Below, in pieces: positions 35,121-43,950 of a stretch of DNA of 64,000 nt. The notes below the pieces were generated by a model. That model was given only the letters and a program-made list of their open reading frames with translations, made no database searches and was not told the origin of the DNA. A program made the translations under genes and the position numbers. Origin of the DNA: Clostridia bacterium BRH_c25 (GTDB lineage Bacteria > Bacillota_A > Clostridia > Lutisporales > Lutisporaceae). How positions within the stretch are numbered: the first letter of the stretch is position 1; each line of letters starts with the position of its first letter. The stretch lies in NCBI GenBank assembly GCA_001515955.1, contig LOES01000136.1, positions 52,038 through 116,037 on the forward strand, given 5' to 3'.

Positions 35121-36356
35121 ATGCAAATAAAAAAATCAGGCAAAAAGAAAATCGTCGTTATAAGTATCGCACTCGTAACTATAATTGCTTTGATTGTAAC
35201 ATTCGCACTGCGTCCTAAGGGAGGAAACTATGACGAAGAAACAGCAAAAACCCAGGATATACAGACACACTATAGCTTCAGCGGCAATATTGAAGCGAAG
35301 GATAGCCAAACAGTTGTATCCGGGAGTATGCTTCCGATTAAAAAGCTTTACGTGAAAAAAGGCGATTTAGTAAAAAAAGGGGATGTATTGTTCATTCTTG
35401 ATGAAAGTGATATAGCGGCTAATATAGACCAGGCGGCAGCAGGTGTCGAAATAGCTAAAATCAATTATGAAAAGATGCAAACCACAACAAAGGACCAGCA
35501 GCTGGCCCAAGTATCAAATACACTGTCTTCGGCCCAGCTTGCCTTTAATGAAGCGAAAATCAATTTTGAAAGAATGACAGAGCTCTTTAATTCAGGAGGA
35601 ATTTCCAAGCTGGACTTTGAGCAAGCACAAAAAGGATACTATACCGCAAAGCTTCAGTTGGAATCAGCACAAAGCAATTATGACATAACTGAAAAAACTG
35701 CGGAGCAAAATATTAGAACAGCGAAAGCACAGCTGAATCAGTCACAGGCGAGTTATGCGGCTGCAAAATCACAGGCTGGGGATTTGGAGATTATGGCAGA
35801 GATTGACGGCGAAGTTTCCGAAATTTATGTTGAAGAAAATGAATCTTTAATAACAGGAACGAGAATCATGGATATCGTAAATTATGACGACTTGGAAGTC
35901 AAGGTTAAGGTAGATGAATTTGATCTCGGTGCAGTTTCGGAAGGAAAAGAAGTAATAGTTACTATTAATCAATTAGGAAAGGATATTGTCGGAAAAGTAT
36001 CAGAGGTATCCAAGGAGGCTCAAACAGTAAATGAAGTATCCTTTTTTACCGCATCTATTGATCTGGAAAAGGATGCAGCTTTACGAGTCGGTCTGTCAGT
36101 GGAAGTCAAGGCATTAAATAAAAGCGTAACCGATGCAACCACAATTTCTATGAAGGCACTGCAGTTCGATAATGAAAATCGTCCCTTTGTATATTATAGG
36201 GACATCAACGGTAATGTGGCCACCAAACCGGTAAAAGTAGGAATCAATGACGGTAACACTGTTCAAATCATAGACGGCATCAAGACAGGTGAAGTTTTAC
36301 TCCTCCCAGTGGAAACCAAGTCAATGGCAAATCCCCGTAATATGGTTTCAAGCTAG
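35121..36356 (+). CDS. Efflux periplasmic-adaptor-like protein (MacA/HlyD type)
   Basis: 411 residues from the ATG at 35121, with GGAGG nine bases before; the longer frame starts without an SD. A membrane segment (about 10-30) anchors it. Then follow a lipoyl-like half-motif (VSGSMLPIKKLYVKKGDLVKKGDVLFILDES), a coiled-coil hairpin from about 95 to 215 with repeated glutamine-alanine heptads, the second lipoyl half (IMAEIDGEVSEIYVEENESL) and beta-barrel domains. In Gram-positive cells such proteins link a MacB-like ABC transporter to the cell surface. It is the first gene of the efflux operon. Confidence 0.88.
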   Translation: MQIKKSGKKKIVVISIALVTIIALIVTFALRPKGGNYDEETAKTQDIQTHYSFSGNIEAKDSQTVVSGSMLPIKKLYVKKGDLVKKGDVLFILDESDIAANIDQAAAGVEIAKINYEKMQTTTKDQQLAQVSNTLSSAQLAFNEAKINFERMTELFNSGGISKLDFEQAQKGYYTAKLQLESAQSNYDITEKTAEQNIRTAKAQLNQSQASYAAAKSQAGDLEIMAEIDGEVSEIYVEENESLITGTRIMDIVNYDDLEVKVKVDEFDLGAVSEGKEVIVTINQLGKDIVGKVSEVSKEAQTVNEVSFFTASIDLEKDAALRVGLSVEVKALNKSVTDATTISMKALQFDNENRPFVYYRDINGNVATKPVKVGINDGNTVQIIDGIKTGEVLLLPVETKSMANPRNMVSS

Positions 36357-36460
36357 TGCCTCGTGAGGTATATCACTTTTAGGGCAGGCGAGGCACCAAA
36401 CAGATGAAGTGCCTTTTTAACACTTGAATTACAAAAAATTTGTTGTGTTAAAAAGCACTA
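36357..36460 (+). promoter_or_regulatory. Two strong hairpins between adaptor and ATPase genes
   Basis: GTGCCTCG pairs with CGAGGCAC (36357-36396), and AGTGC(C)TTTTTAACAC pairs with GTGTTAAAAAGCACT (about 36409-36459) in a 15-bp stem with one bulge. They stand directly before the SD of the ATPase gene and may reduce or stabilise downstream mRNA. Confidence 0.45.
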
Positions 36461-36478
36461 AATAGGGGGGCGTTGATA

Positions 36479-37171
36479 ATGAATAAAGAAATTCTTTCTA
36501 TGAAAAATATTGTAAAAGCATATCATATGGGAGACGAGGAGCAGACTATTTTAAAAGGAGTCAATCTAAAGGTTAAGGATGGAGAATTTCTTTCTATCTT
36601 AGGGCCTTCCGGCTCAGGTAAATCAACAATGATGAATATTATAGGCTGCCTTGATACCCCGACAGGTGGAGAGTACATTCTTTCCGACCGTAAAATTGCC
36701 GAGCTGGATGAAATAGAGCTTGCACATATTCGCAGCAAAGAGATTGGCTTCATTTTTCAATCTTTTCAACTGCTGCCAAGGCTTTCAGCCCTTGAAAATG
36801 TAGAATTGCCTATGATTTATGCTGGAGTTGCTCCAACAGAACGAATAAAGCGGGCTCAAAAAATGCTTGAGCGTGTCGGGTTAGAGGACAAGATGAAGCA
36901 TTACCCCAATCAATTATCCGGAGGACAGCAGCAGCGTGTCGCAATTGCAAGAGCATTATCTACTGACCCAACCATTCTTCTTGCAGATGAGCCCACAGGT
37001 GCACTTGACCAAAAGACAGGACATCAGGTATTGGCTCTCTTTCGCGAATTACATGAAGAAGGACGAACTATTATTATGATTACTCATGATGTTAATATTG
37101 CAAAAAATGCAAGCAGGACTGTGAAAATTCTTGACGGTAATTTGTATGAGGAGGTGTCAGAAAATGATTAA
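36479..37171 (+). CDS. ABC transporter ATPase, MacB/LolD type
   Basis: 230 residues from the ATG at 36479. All ABC motifs are present: Walker A GPSGSGKSTMMN near residue 40, Q-loop FIFQSFQLLPRLSALENV, signature LSGGQQQRVAIARAL near 143, Walker B ILLADEPTGALD, and the H-loop MITHDV. ENVELPMIYAGV and the short length place it among MacB/LolD/FtsE-like ATPases that drive mechanotransmission rather than transport through a channel. It energises the permease encoded next, whose start overlaps its end by 8 bp. Confidence 0.95.
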   Translation: MNKEILSMKNIVKAYHMGDEEQTILKGVNLKVKDGEFLSILGPSGSGKSTMMNIIGCLDTPTGGEYILSDRKIAELDEIELAHIRSKEIGFIFQSFQLLPRLSALENVELPMIYAGVAPTERIKRAQKMLERVGLEDKMKHYPNQLSGGQQQRVAIARALSTDPTILLADEPTGALDQKTGHQVLALFRELHEEGRTIIMITHDVNIAKNASRTVKILDGNLYEEVSEND

Positions 37172-38357
37172 GGAAAGCATAAAAATGTCATGGCAGAATA
37201 TCGTTCATAATAAAATGCGTTCATTTCTGACAACTCTCGGCATCGTCATCGGTGTCACTGCCATAATCGCTTTGGTTACTATCGTGCAGGGCGTGACAGG
37301 TGAAGTAACCAGTCAATTTTCCAGCTTGGGCGCAGGAAAAATCACCGTGCAGGCATTTGGTACCCCATTGAAACAGGGTCTGAGTGATAATGATTTGAAA
37401 AAGCTTATGGAAATTGAAAATGTTTCAGGCATATCCCCTACATTATCTATGGAGGCTTCTGTAGTAAGAAATACGTCTGTAGAAGAGGATGTCCCAGTTG
37501 ATGGAAAAAACGAGGTCTTTTTTCAAAACAATACCGATTTAATTGTTCGTGGAAGAGCACTCAACAAGCTGGATATGGAAAACAAAAACAAGGTAAGTGT
37601 TATTAATCAGACTCTTGAGGAACTATTGTTTTTCGGAGAAGATTCCGTCGGACAAACCATGCAAATTAACGGCATTACCTATACTGTAGTAGGAGTACTG
37701 GATGAAGACGCTATAGCAGATGTGACGGCCATGATGGCAAATAGCACAGACTCTGAAGGCAAGGTGATTATTCCTTACACAACCGCAATGGGTATTGCAG
37801 GTGTCAGCAACATTTCTTCTTTTGAAGTACTCATTGCTGACACTGATAAGACGGACGAAGTAATTGAAGATACAGAGCTGGTATTAAATCAAGCTTTCAA
37901 TTATAAAGAAAACAGTTTTAATATTATCAACATGGACAGCTTGCTTGACACCATGAACAGCATGACCGGTATGTTGACTGCCATGATGGCAGGTATAGCA
38001 TCAATTGCTCTGTTGGTCGGCGGCATTGGCATTATGAACATGATGCTGGTATCGGTAACAGAGCGTACTACCGAAATTGGCCTCAGGAAAGCCCTTGGGG
38101 CAGAGCCAAAGCGTATTCAGCTGCAGTTTCTGATTGAGTCAATCGTTCTTTCACTGCTCGGCGGTATTATCGGTCTTCTATTAGGTGTCGGCATTTCCTG
38201 GGCCGTTACTGCTGCACTTGATATTACCTTTGTCATGTCCACTTGGGCAATCGCATTGGGTGTTGGATTCTCTGCCGGGGTTGGGATTATTTTTGGATGG
38301 GCACCTGCCAGAAAAGCAAGTATGCTAAATCCTATCGATGCGCTGCGAAGCGTATAA
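37164..38357 (+). CDS. MacB-type ABC permease
   Basis: 397 residues from the ATG at 37164, with GAGGAGGTG upstream and an 8-bp overlap with the ATPase gene. Layout: membrane segment at about 20-45 (RSFLTTLGIVIGVTAIIALV), a large extracytoplasmic MacB_PCD domain (about 50-265), then three membrane segments containing the FtsX core (VGGIGIMNMMLVSVTERTTEIGLRKALGA, then the last two helices). This is the standard MacB topology. With the adaptor and ATPase it should export a peptide, antibiotic or lipid-like compound. The substrate cannot be told. Confidence 0.93.
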   Translation: MIKESIKMSWQNIVHNKMRSFLTTLGIVIGVTAIIALVTIVQGVTGEVTSQFSSLGAGKITVQAFGTPLKQGLSDNDLKKLMEIENVSGISPTLSMEASVVRNTSVEEDVPVDGKNEVFFQNNTDLIVRGRALNKLDMENKNKVSVINQTLEELLFFGEDSVGQTMQINGITYTVVGVLDEDAIADVTAMMANSTDSEGKVIIPYTTAMGIAGVSNISSFEVLIADTDKTDEVIEDTELVLNQAFNYKENSFNIINMDSLLDTMNSMTGMLTAMMAGIASIALLVGGIGIMNMMLVSVTERTTEIGLRKALGAEPKRIQLQFLIESIVLSLLGGIIGLLLGVGISWAVTAALDITFVMSTWAIALGVGFSAGVGIIFGWAPARKASMLNPIDALRSV

Positions 38358-38379
38358 AAACAGCTTCATAGCCTCGCCT

Positions 38380-38431
38380 GTCATTCTGAGCCAGCGAAGA
38401 ATCTTAGATCCTTCACTACGTTCAGGATGAC
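38380..38431. repeat. Dispersed repeat GTCATTCTGAG...TTCAGGATGAC
   Basis: GTCATTCTGA pairs imperfectly with TTCAGGATGAC over a 52-bp unit. Half of it recurs at 29577. It lies in the gap between the permease and the response regulator genes. Confidence 0.65.
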
Positions 38432-38513
38432 ATACACAATAGAATTTGTGTTGCTTTGTAGTTACAATACTGTCGATATCACTATGATATAATAATGAGC
38501 AGAGGTGATAGAT

Positions 38514-39188
38514 ATGTTTAACATCCTAGTCGTTGAAGACGATAAAAATCTAAGGAAATTGATGACAGCTGTTTTAAAGCAGAATGGCTATGACGTTTTG
38601 AATGCTGAAGACGGCGTGACAGCTTTAGATATAATAAATATATCCCATGTTGATTTGGTTATCAGCGATATAATGATGCCCAATATGGACGGATATACTC
38701 TAACTGACGAACTAAGGCAATTGAATAATAACCTTCCCATTCTAATGGTAACTGCAAAGGAAACCTTTGAGGATAAAAAGAAGGGGTTTTTCGTGGGAAC
38801 GGATGATTACATGGTAAAACCAATTGACATGGATGAGATGATTTTACGGGTAGCCGCACTATTACGCCGTTCCCGTATTGTCAATGAACATCGTTTGATA
38901 ATTGGTGACGTGGAGCTTGACTACGATGCTTTGACAGTTAGCAGGAACGGTAATTCCATACTGCTGCCGAAAAAGGAATTTTTTCTCTTATTCAAACTGC
39001 TCAGCTATCCAAAACAAATCTTTACAAGACAGCAGCTGATGGATGAAATTTGGGGCATGGATGCAGAAACTGATGAACGCACAGTAGATGTTCATATCAA
39101 GCGGTTGAGAGAAAAGTTCGCAGATTTTCCGGAATTTGATATTATCACAGTTCGTGGACTGGGATATAAGGCGGAGAAAATGATATGA
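38514..39188 (+). CDS. OmpR-family response regulator
   Basis: 224 residues from the ATG at 38514. The receiver domain has VVEDDKN with the acidic pocket, DLVISDIMMPNMDGY with the phosphoacceptor aspartate near residue 51, MVTAKE and DYMVKPID with the conserved lysine. The C-terminal Trans_reg_C winged helix follows (LPKKEFFLLFKLLSYPKQIFTRQQLMDEIWG, RTVDVHIKRLREKF, TVRGLGYK). It overlaps the histidine kinase start by 4 bp. With the efflux operon just upstream it probably controls resistance or envelope stress genes. Confidence 0.95.
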   Translation: MFNILVVEDDKNLRKLMTAVLKQNGYDVLNAEDGVTALDIINISHVDLVISDIMMPNMDGYTLTDELRQLNNNLPILMVTAKETFEDKKKGFFVGTDDYMVKPIDMDEMILRVAALLRRSRIVNEHRLIIGDVELDYDALTVSRNGNSILLPKKEFFLLFKLLSYPKQIFTRQQLMDEIWGMDAETDERTVDVHIKRLREKFADFPEFDIITVRGLGYKAEKMI

Positions 39189-40477
39189 AAAAGATTAGAA
39201 TAAAACTAGCCATATTCTTTATATCTCTCATGTTTATTTCCTCTATTCTGTCCTTTTTCGTATCCAGCCTTTTCCCTGGCAGCATAAAGAAAGAAATAAT
39301 GCTGAATCAGCAAGCAATTGCAATTTCCATACTGGAATTAGGGCAGAAAACAGATTTGAGCATAGATGATATTACCAAGATGACCTCTACTTTTATGTTT
39401 GAAGTTCATAAGCTGGAAAATATAGATTCATTGGAGATATCAAATGAAGAGCTGAATAAGATTCAGAACCATGAAATCGTTTTCTTGTCCGGCAAAACTT
39501 TCCCAAGAGCAGTGACAATGTTAATGTTAGATGACTCTTATATTAAGATTAGTCTTCATCCACACAATAGTATATTTAAGCTTGTTGCATCCCGTATAGG
39601 ACTTACCCTGCTTTCCTACATTATTATCGGTGCTTTGTTAATTGCTCTATCTGGTAAAATGGCACTTAAACCAATATTAAAGCTAAGCTCAGCTACAAAA
39701 GAAGTTGCAAAAGGTAATTTTGATGTGCAGGTTGAAAACAACAGTGACGATGAAGTAGGACAGCTTACGAAGAACTTTAATAAAATGATACGGGAGCTGA
39801 AAAGTATAGAATATCTTCGCAAAGATTTTATCAACAGTGTATCCCATGAGTTTAAAACACCGATTGCCTCTATTCAGGGATTTGCAAAGCTTTTGCAAAA
39901 AGGCAATTTGTCAAAGGAAGAAGAACAGGAATACGCAGACATAATTGTTGAAGAAACAACGAGGTTATCCAAGCTTTCTTCAAATATTTTAAGACTCTCC
40001 AGCCTTGAAAATCAGGAAATGCTGGAAAAAAAGACTGTATTCTCACTTGACGAACAAATAAGGAAGATCATTTTACTCCTTGAGCACAAGTGGAGCAATA
40101 AGAATATTGACTTTGATATTGAGCTTGATGAAATACAATATCACGGAGATGAAGAACTCCTCCAGCAGGTTTGGATTAACCTATTGGATAATGCTATCAA
40201 GTTTTCAAACACAAATAGCAGCATTATCGTAAGACTTTATCGGACAGCTTCTGCTGCGAAATTAGAAATCAGTGATACCGGTATTGGTATGAGCGAAGAA
40301 ACCATGCTGCGAATCTTTGAGAGGTTTTATCAGGGAGATAAAGCTCATTCTTATGATGGTAATGGATTGGGACTATCTCTTGTAAAACGGATTTTAGATT
40401 TATGCAACGGCAGCATCCATGTGAAAAGCAAGCTGCACGAAGGTTCAACTTTTACTGTTGAATTGCCTGTAGCATAA
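39185..40477 (+). CDS. Sensor histidine kinase
   Basis: 430 residues. Two membrane segments (about 8-30 and 140-160) enclose an extracytoplasmic sensor of about 110 residues. A HAMP domain follows (about 160-215, with ALKPILKLSSATKEVAKGNFDVQV), then HisKA with SVSHEFKTPIASIQGF (phosphorylated histidine near residue 222) and the ATP-binding HATPase_c with NLLDNAIKF, SDTGIGMSEE and GNGLGLSLVKRI. Its partner is the response regulator encoded immediately upstream (ATGA overlap). The signal is unknown. Confidence 0.95.
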   Translation: MKKIRIKLAIFFISLMFISSILSFFVSSLFPGSIKKEIMLNQQAIAISILELGQKTDLSIDDITKMTSTFMFEVHKLENIDSLEISNEELNKIQNHEIVFLSGKTFPRAVTMLMLDDSYIKISLHPHNSIFKLVASRIGLTLLSYIIIGALLIALSGKMALKPILKLSSATKEVAKGNFDVQVENNSDDEVGQLTKNFNKMIRELKSIEYLRKDFINSVSHEFKTPIASIQGFAKLLQKGNLSKEEEQEYADIIVEETTRLSKLSSNILRLSSLENQEMLEKKTVFSLDEQIRKIILLLEHKWSNKNIDFDIELDEIQYHGDEELLQQVWINLLDNAIKFSNTNSSIIVRLYRTASAAKLEISDTGIGMSEETMLRIFERFYQGDKAHSYDGNGLGLSLVKRILDLCNGSIHVKSKLHEGSTFTVELPVA

Positions 40478-40484
40478 GATAAAA

Positions 40485-40517
40485 CAGGCTATACAATCAT
40501 TGTACAGCCTGCTTTTT
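40485..40517. terminator. Bidirectional terminator
   Basis: CAGGCT(A)TACAA pairs with TTGTA(C)AGCCTG, followed by CTTTTT on the plus strand and TTTTAT on the minus strand. It closes both the two-component operon and the LysM gene. Confidence 0.88.
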
Positions 40518-40520
40518 GTT

Positions 40521-41600
40521 CTATTTCAATCCGGCAGAAGTTTTAACATTTGCCTGATGCCCGGCATCAACAGCACCGTCATTATGTCTGGTGCTGTTCA
40601 GGAAATGGATGTCAAAATGTCCGTCTATTCCATTATTCTTTATCCAATCATAGTTTGGTCCTGCTCCGTAGTCGCCGCTTCTCCAGCTTGTCCACACTCC
40701 AGCCGCAGCATTGTCATTCCCCGCATGAGGCATTGAGCTCATACTTGCAGCAATTTTTCTTCCATTGTACTTGATAAGTACAGGTCTTTTTGTCCAACTG
40801 AAGCTTCCGCCCCATATCTCTTTCATAATCTTTGTATCTTCAGCAGTTAATGTTTCGCTGTCAGCGTGATTTGCACCTGTTGTACGTCTAACTGAAAATG
40901 ATTTTCCTGTTTTGAAATCAACAACTTCAAAATTAGCTCCTATAGGTATTACGTATTGTGCTTCAGTCCACCAATCCAATGCTTCTCCATACTGAGGTCC
41001 AGGTGTGCTTTTTATCGGCACGTTGTGTACCGGAATTTTTACAATATCACCAATATTCGGCCAATCCGACTGGCTTTTATTATTTGCTTTCAGCAATTCA
41101 GCAAGTGTGATTCCGAACTTGTTTGATATACTCCAGTAAGTATCTCCTTTTACAACTGTGTAGTTCTTATATGTTATGTAAGGCTTTGTGTCGGTTGACG
41201 GAGCAGGTGCAGGTACCGTTCCTGTGCCGCCAAAGGGCACCTTGATTATTTGGCCTACATTCAAGTAAGAATTTGCATTAGCTCCGTTTAGTGCCAATAG
41301 ATTATTGATATTGACTCCGTACTTCAGGCTCACCTTCCAGTATGATTCCCCATATACGACGGTATGAGTAAAATATTGAGGAACCACAAGCTTCTGTCCG
41401 ATATTCAGCACTGTGCTTTGAGTTGCATTGTTTGCCGCCATAAGATTGGTTATCGGCACGTTCACCTTCTGGCTGATTTTCCAGTATGTATCACCGTTCT
41501 GTACCGTATAGGTTGTACTAAGCGCATATATACCGGTAGTACTACCAATTATTATGCTTGTACAAAGAATTCCCGAGATTAAAAGCTTTTTAAATAACAT
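40521..41600 (-). CDS. Secreted protein with three LysM domains
   Basis: 359 residues with a signal peptide (LLISGILCTSIIIGSTTGIYA). Three LysM repeats follow at about 29-75, 78-124 and 144-190: YTVQNGDTYWKISQKVNVP, HTVVYGESYWKVSLKYGVN, YTVVKGDTYWSISNKFGIT, each ending in a KVP or KIP strand; they bind peptidoglycan or chitin-like glycans. The C-terminal 150 residues form a separate domain (ALDWWTEAQYVIPIGANFEVVD, SMPHAGNDNAAAG, GHFDIHFLNSTRHNDG), found in other clostridial LysM proteins and perhaps enzymatic (conserved histidines). SD GGAGGT lies six bases before ATG, inside a long inverted repeat. Confidence 0.88.
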   Translation of the reverse strand: MLFKKLLISGILCTSIIIGSTTGIYALSTTYTVQNGDTYWKISQKVNVPITNLMAANNATQSTVLNIGQKLVVPQYFTHTVVYGESYWKVSLKYGVNINNLLALNGANANSYLNVGQIIKVPFGGTGTVPAPAPSTDTKPYITYKNYTVVKGDTYWSISNKFGITLAELLKANNKSQSDWPNIGDIVKIPVHNVPIKSTPGPQYGEALDWWTEAQYVIPIGANFEVVDFKTGKSFSVRRTTGANHADSETLTAEDTKIMKEIWGGSFSWTKRPVLIKYNGRKIAASMSSMPHAGNDNAAAGVWTSWRSGDYGAGPNYDWIKNNGIDGHFDIHFLNSTRHNDGAVDAGHQANVKTSAGLK

Positions 41601-41606
41601 AAAATG

Positions 41607-41708
41607 ACCTCCACCATAATTTTTATCATAATGTTTTTAATTGCTAGGTTTACATAATATTATTCGACACTAGTATCAAAAACCATTTATGTAAATTATG
41701 GTGGAGGT
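41607..41708 (-). promoter_or_regulatory. Inverted repeat that can hide the LysM gene's ribosome site
   Basis: ACCTCCACCATAATTT (41607-41622) and AAATTATGGTGGAGGT (41693-41708) are exact inverted copies, 70 bp apart. On the minus-strand mRNA the downstream arm carries the LysM SD (GGAGGT), and the upstream arm lies 5 bp after the helD stop. A second helix, TTTACATAA/TTATGTAAA (41649-41657 with 41687-41695), overlaps the arm by three bases. A promoter-like TTGATA-N17-TATGTA lies within the loop. Confidence 0.6.
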
Positions 41709-41713
41709 TGTTC

Positions 41714-43939
41714 TCAGATAAACCTGCTCTTGTCTCCACAGTAATACAATGATAATCTGTGCAGCGCCCTTGTGCAGGCAACATATAGAAGCCTTCGGTC
41801 AAGCTCACTGCAGTAGTTTTTATCAGAGACATCACAAACTACCACCGCATCAAATTCCAACCCTTTTGCCAGATATGAAGGAATCACTACTATTCCTTTT
41901 TCTATCCGGCTATTTTCATCGGCAATAAGCCTTATATCCGCAAGGTCCTTGATTCTGCTGTACAGCTTATATGCAGCATCTGCAGTCTTACAGACAACTG
42001 CAACAGTTTCAAAGCCTTCTGAGATATACTCTGAAATGCTCCTTACTATAGCAGCCTCCATGCTTTTTTCATCCTCATGACTAGAAACCAAAGGTTCTGC
42101 CCCATGTCTTTCAAAGGAGATACAATCCTGCACTTGCTTAAGTATACCTTGGGAAAAAGCATTGATTTCTTGCGAAGATCTATAGCTCTTATTAAGGAAG
42201 AGATGTACGGATTTGTTTTTTTTAAGAATTCTGTCAACTTCGTCATACAGTGACAAGTCGCTCTCCCTGTCTATAGCCTGCAGAATATCACCCAGGACAG
42301 TAAATCGGCTCTTCTCAAACAACAGCTTAAAGACCCGGTACTGCATAGGTGAATAATCCTGGGCTTCATCTATGACCACCTGCTTGATCTCATTAAATGT
42401 CCCGCTGTCTTCCAGTTTTAGCTTAATATATATAAGCGGAGCACAATCCTCATATTCGATAAAGTCTTTTTCGAGATTGTTACGGGTAGTATCCAGAATG
42501 GCCTCAATGTTCTGGGGCAGCTCCAGTCCATGAGTCAGCTCAAAAAAGAGGTTTTTATCCTTAAACAGCAGCCGGTAGATTTCCATATAGTCCACCTGGG
42601 TGAATTTCCTCACTCTTTTCTGCAGTTCTCCCGATTCCTTTATTGAGAGCAGGCGGCCAAATGCCTTGTAGTCGAATTCATGACCGTCAAGCTTTTGTAC
42701 CAGTCCTACAATTCTATTGACTCTCTCCCGCTGTATGGGATGGACTCTGTCAAATATGATTTTTTCAAGCCTTTTCAGTCTTTTTGCCGTTGGACCCGCT
42801 ATCTTTCCGTTCAGAAAAAGGTTTCTCAGAATTTGTCTTGACTCTATGATCCTTCCGTCATAGTAGACATCTTCAAAAGCAATCACATTATTCTCATAGT
42901 GTTTCATTGCTCTATCCAAAAGCTTTGCAAAAACAGCAGAGCCTTTAAACTCCATCCTTTGCTTTTTGTACAAGCTTTCCGGCTCATTGGAGCTAATAAG
43001 ATATTCAAGCTGCTCATTCCTTTTTTCTATTGTTCCCCTATCGCCAAGCAGGCTGTGACAGATTTCCCCGAAGGTTATCCGCCCGACATTTTCTTCCCCC
43101 AGCTCAGGTATTACATCTGAAATATAACTGCTGAAAACCTCGTTGGGTGAAATAACTATAATATTGTTTGAATTCAGCTTTGTGCTCAAGCCCTGATAAA
43201 GCAAAAAAACAATGCGGTGCAGTGCTATTGAAGTTTTCCCGCTTCCCGCAACACCCTGCACAATAAGCAGCTCATTCTCGGTATCTCTGATGATGAGGTT
43301 TTGCTCCTTCTGGATGGTCTCCACAATATTCCTCATCTTAGGGGATGAGCTGCGGCATAAGGCTTGCTGCAGCATCTCATCATCTATTTTAAGGCTGCTG
43401 TCAAAAAAATATAACAGCTTGCCGTCGTGAATTCTATACTGCCTTTTCAGCAGTACCTTGCCTGTTGCTCTGCCTTGAGGAGTGCTGTACTCCGCATTAC
43501 CCAACTCATATTCGTAGTAAATGCTTGATATTGGTGCCCTCCAATCATAGACCATTATACTTTGGGACTCCATATCTATCAGGTTATGAATACCAATGTA
43601 GATTTTTTCGAACTCCTCCGAGCCACCCTCGGAAAAATCAAATCTTCCGAAGTAGGGCGAGGACAGCAGTCTTCTATACTTTTCAACTAGCTTTAGTGTA
43701 CTGCCATAGCTTGCAGTCTGGCTTTCAAGGGTCGCCAGGTACTGGCTTACCTCTGTGAGCTTTTCAAAGTCCGCAGTAGAATGCGACGTATTCTCCCACA
43801 TCTCCTTCCGGAGCTTGATAAGCTCCAGCTTTTTTCCATCCAGCAGCTCAAGCTCTTTCTCAAGCTCCTGCCTGACATATTGAAGTGTTTTTTCAAAATA
43901 CTCCTGCTCTTCCATATAATCCTGATGATAATTATCCAT
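41714..43939 (-). CDS. helD: HelD-type RNA polymerase-recycling helicase
   Basis: 741 residues, close to Bacillus HelD. The N-terminal 75 residues form a long coiled coil (EEQEYFEKTLQYVRQELEKEL and on), the arm that enters the secondary channel of RNA polymerase. YDWRAPISSIYYEYELG is a HelD-specific block. Superfamily 1 motifs follow: Walker A VQGVAGSGKTSIAL near residue 228, VIDEAQDYSPMQ, FLNKSYRSSQEI, and YVACTRALHRL. In characterised species HelD uses ATP to free stalled RNA polymerase from DNA and can give rifampicin tolerance. It lies 11 bp downstream of a TetR gene, probably in one operon. Confidence 0.88.
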   Translation of the reverse strand: MDNYHQDYMEEQEYFEKTLQYVRQELEKELELLDGKKLELIKLRKEMWENTSHSTADFEKLTEVSQYLATLESQTASYGSTLKLVEKYRRLLSSPYFGRFDFSEGGSEEFEKIYIGIHNLIDMESQSIMVYDWRAPISSIYYEYELGNAEYSTPQGRATGKVLLKRQYRIHDGKLLYFFDSSLKIDDEMLQQALCRSSSPKMRNIVETIQKEQNLIIRDTENELLIVQGVAGSGKTSIALHRIVFLLYQGLSTKLNSNNIIVISPNEVFSSYISDVIPELGEENVGRITFGEICHSLLGDRGTIEKRNEQLEYLISSNEPESLYKKQRMEFKGSAVFAKLLDRAMKHYENNVIAFEDVYYDGRIIESRQILRNLFLNGKIAGPTAKRLKRLEKIIFDRVHPIQRERVNRIVGLVQKLDGHEFDYKAFGRLLSIKESGELQKRVRKFTQVDYMEIYRLLFKDKNLFFELTHGLELPQNIEAILDTTRNNLEKDFIEYEDCAPLIYIKLKLEDSGTFNEIKQVVIDEAQDYSPMQYRVFKLLFEKSRFTVLGDILQAIDRESDLSLYDEVDRILKKNKSVHLFLNKSYRSSQEINAFSQGILKQVQDCISFERHGAEPLVSSHEDEKSMEAAIVRSISEYISEGFETVAVVCKTADAAYKLYSRIKDLADIRLIADENSRIEKGIVVIPSYLAKGLEFDAVVVCDVSDKNYCSELDRRLLYVACTRALHRLSLYYCGDKSRFI

Positions 43940-43950
43940 AGAAGCCTCCC

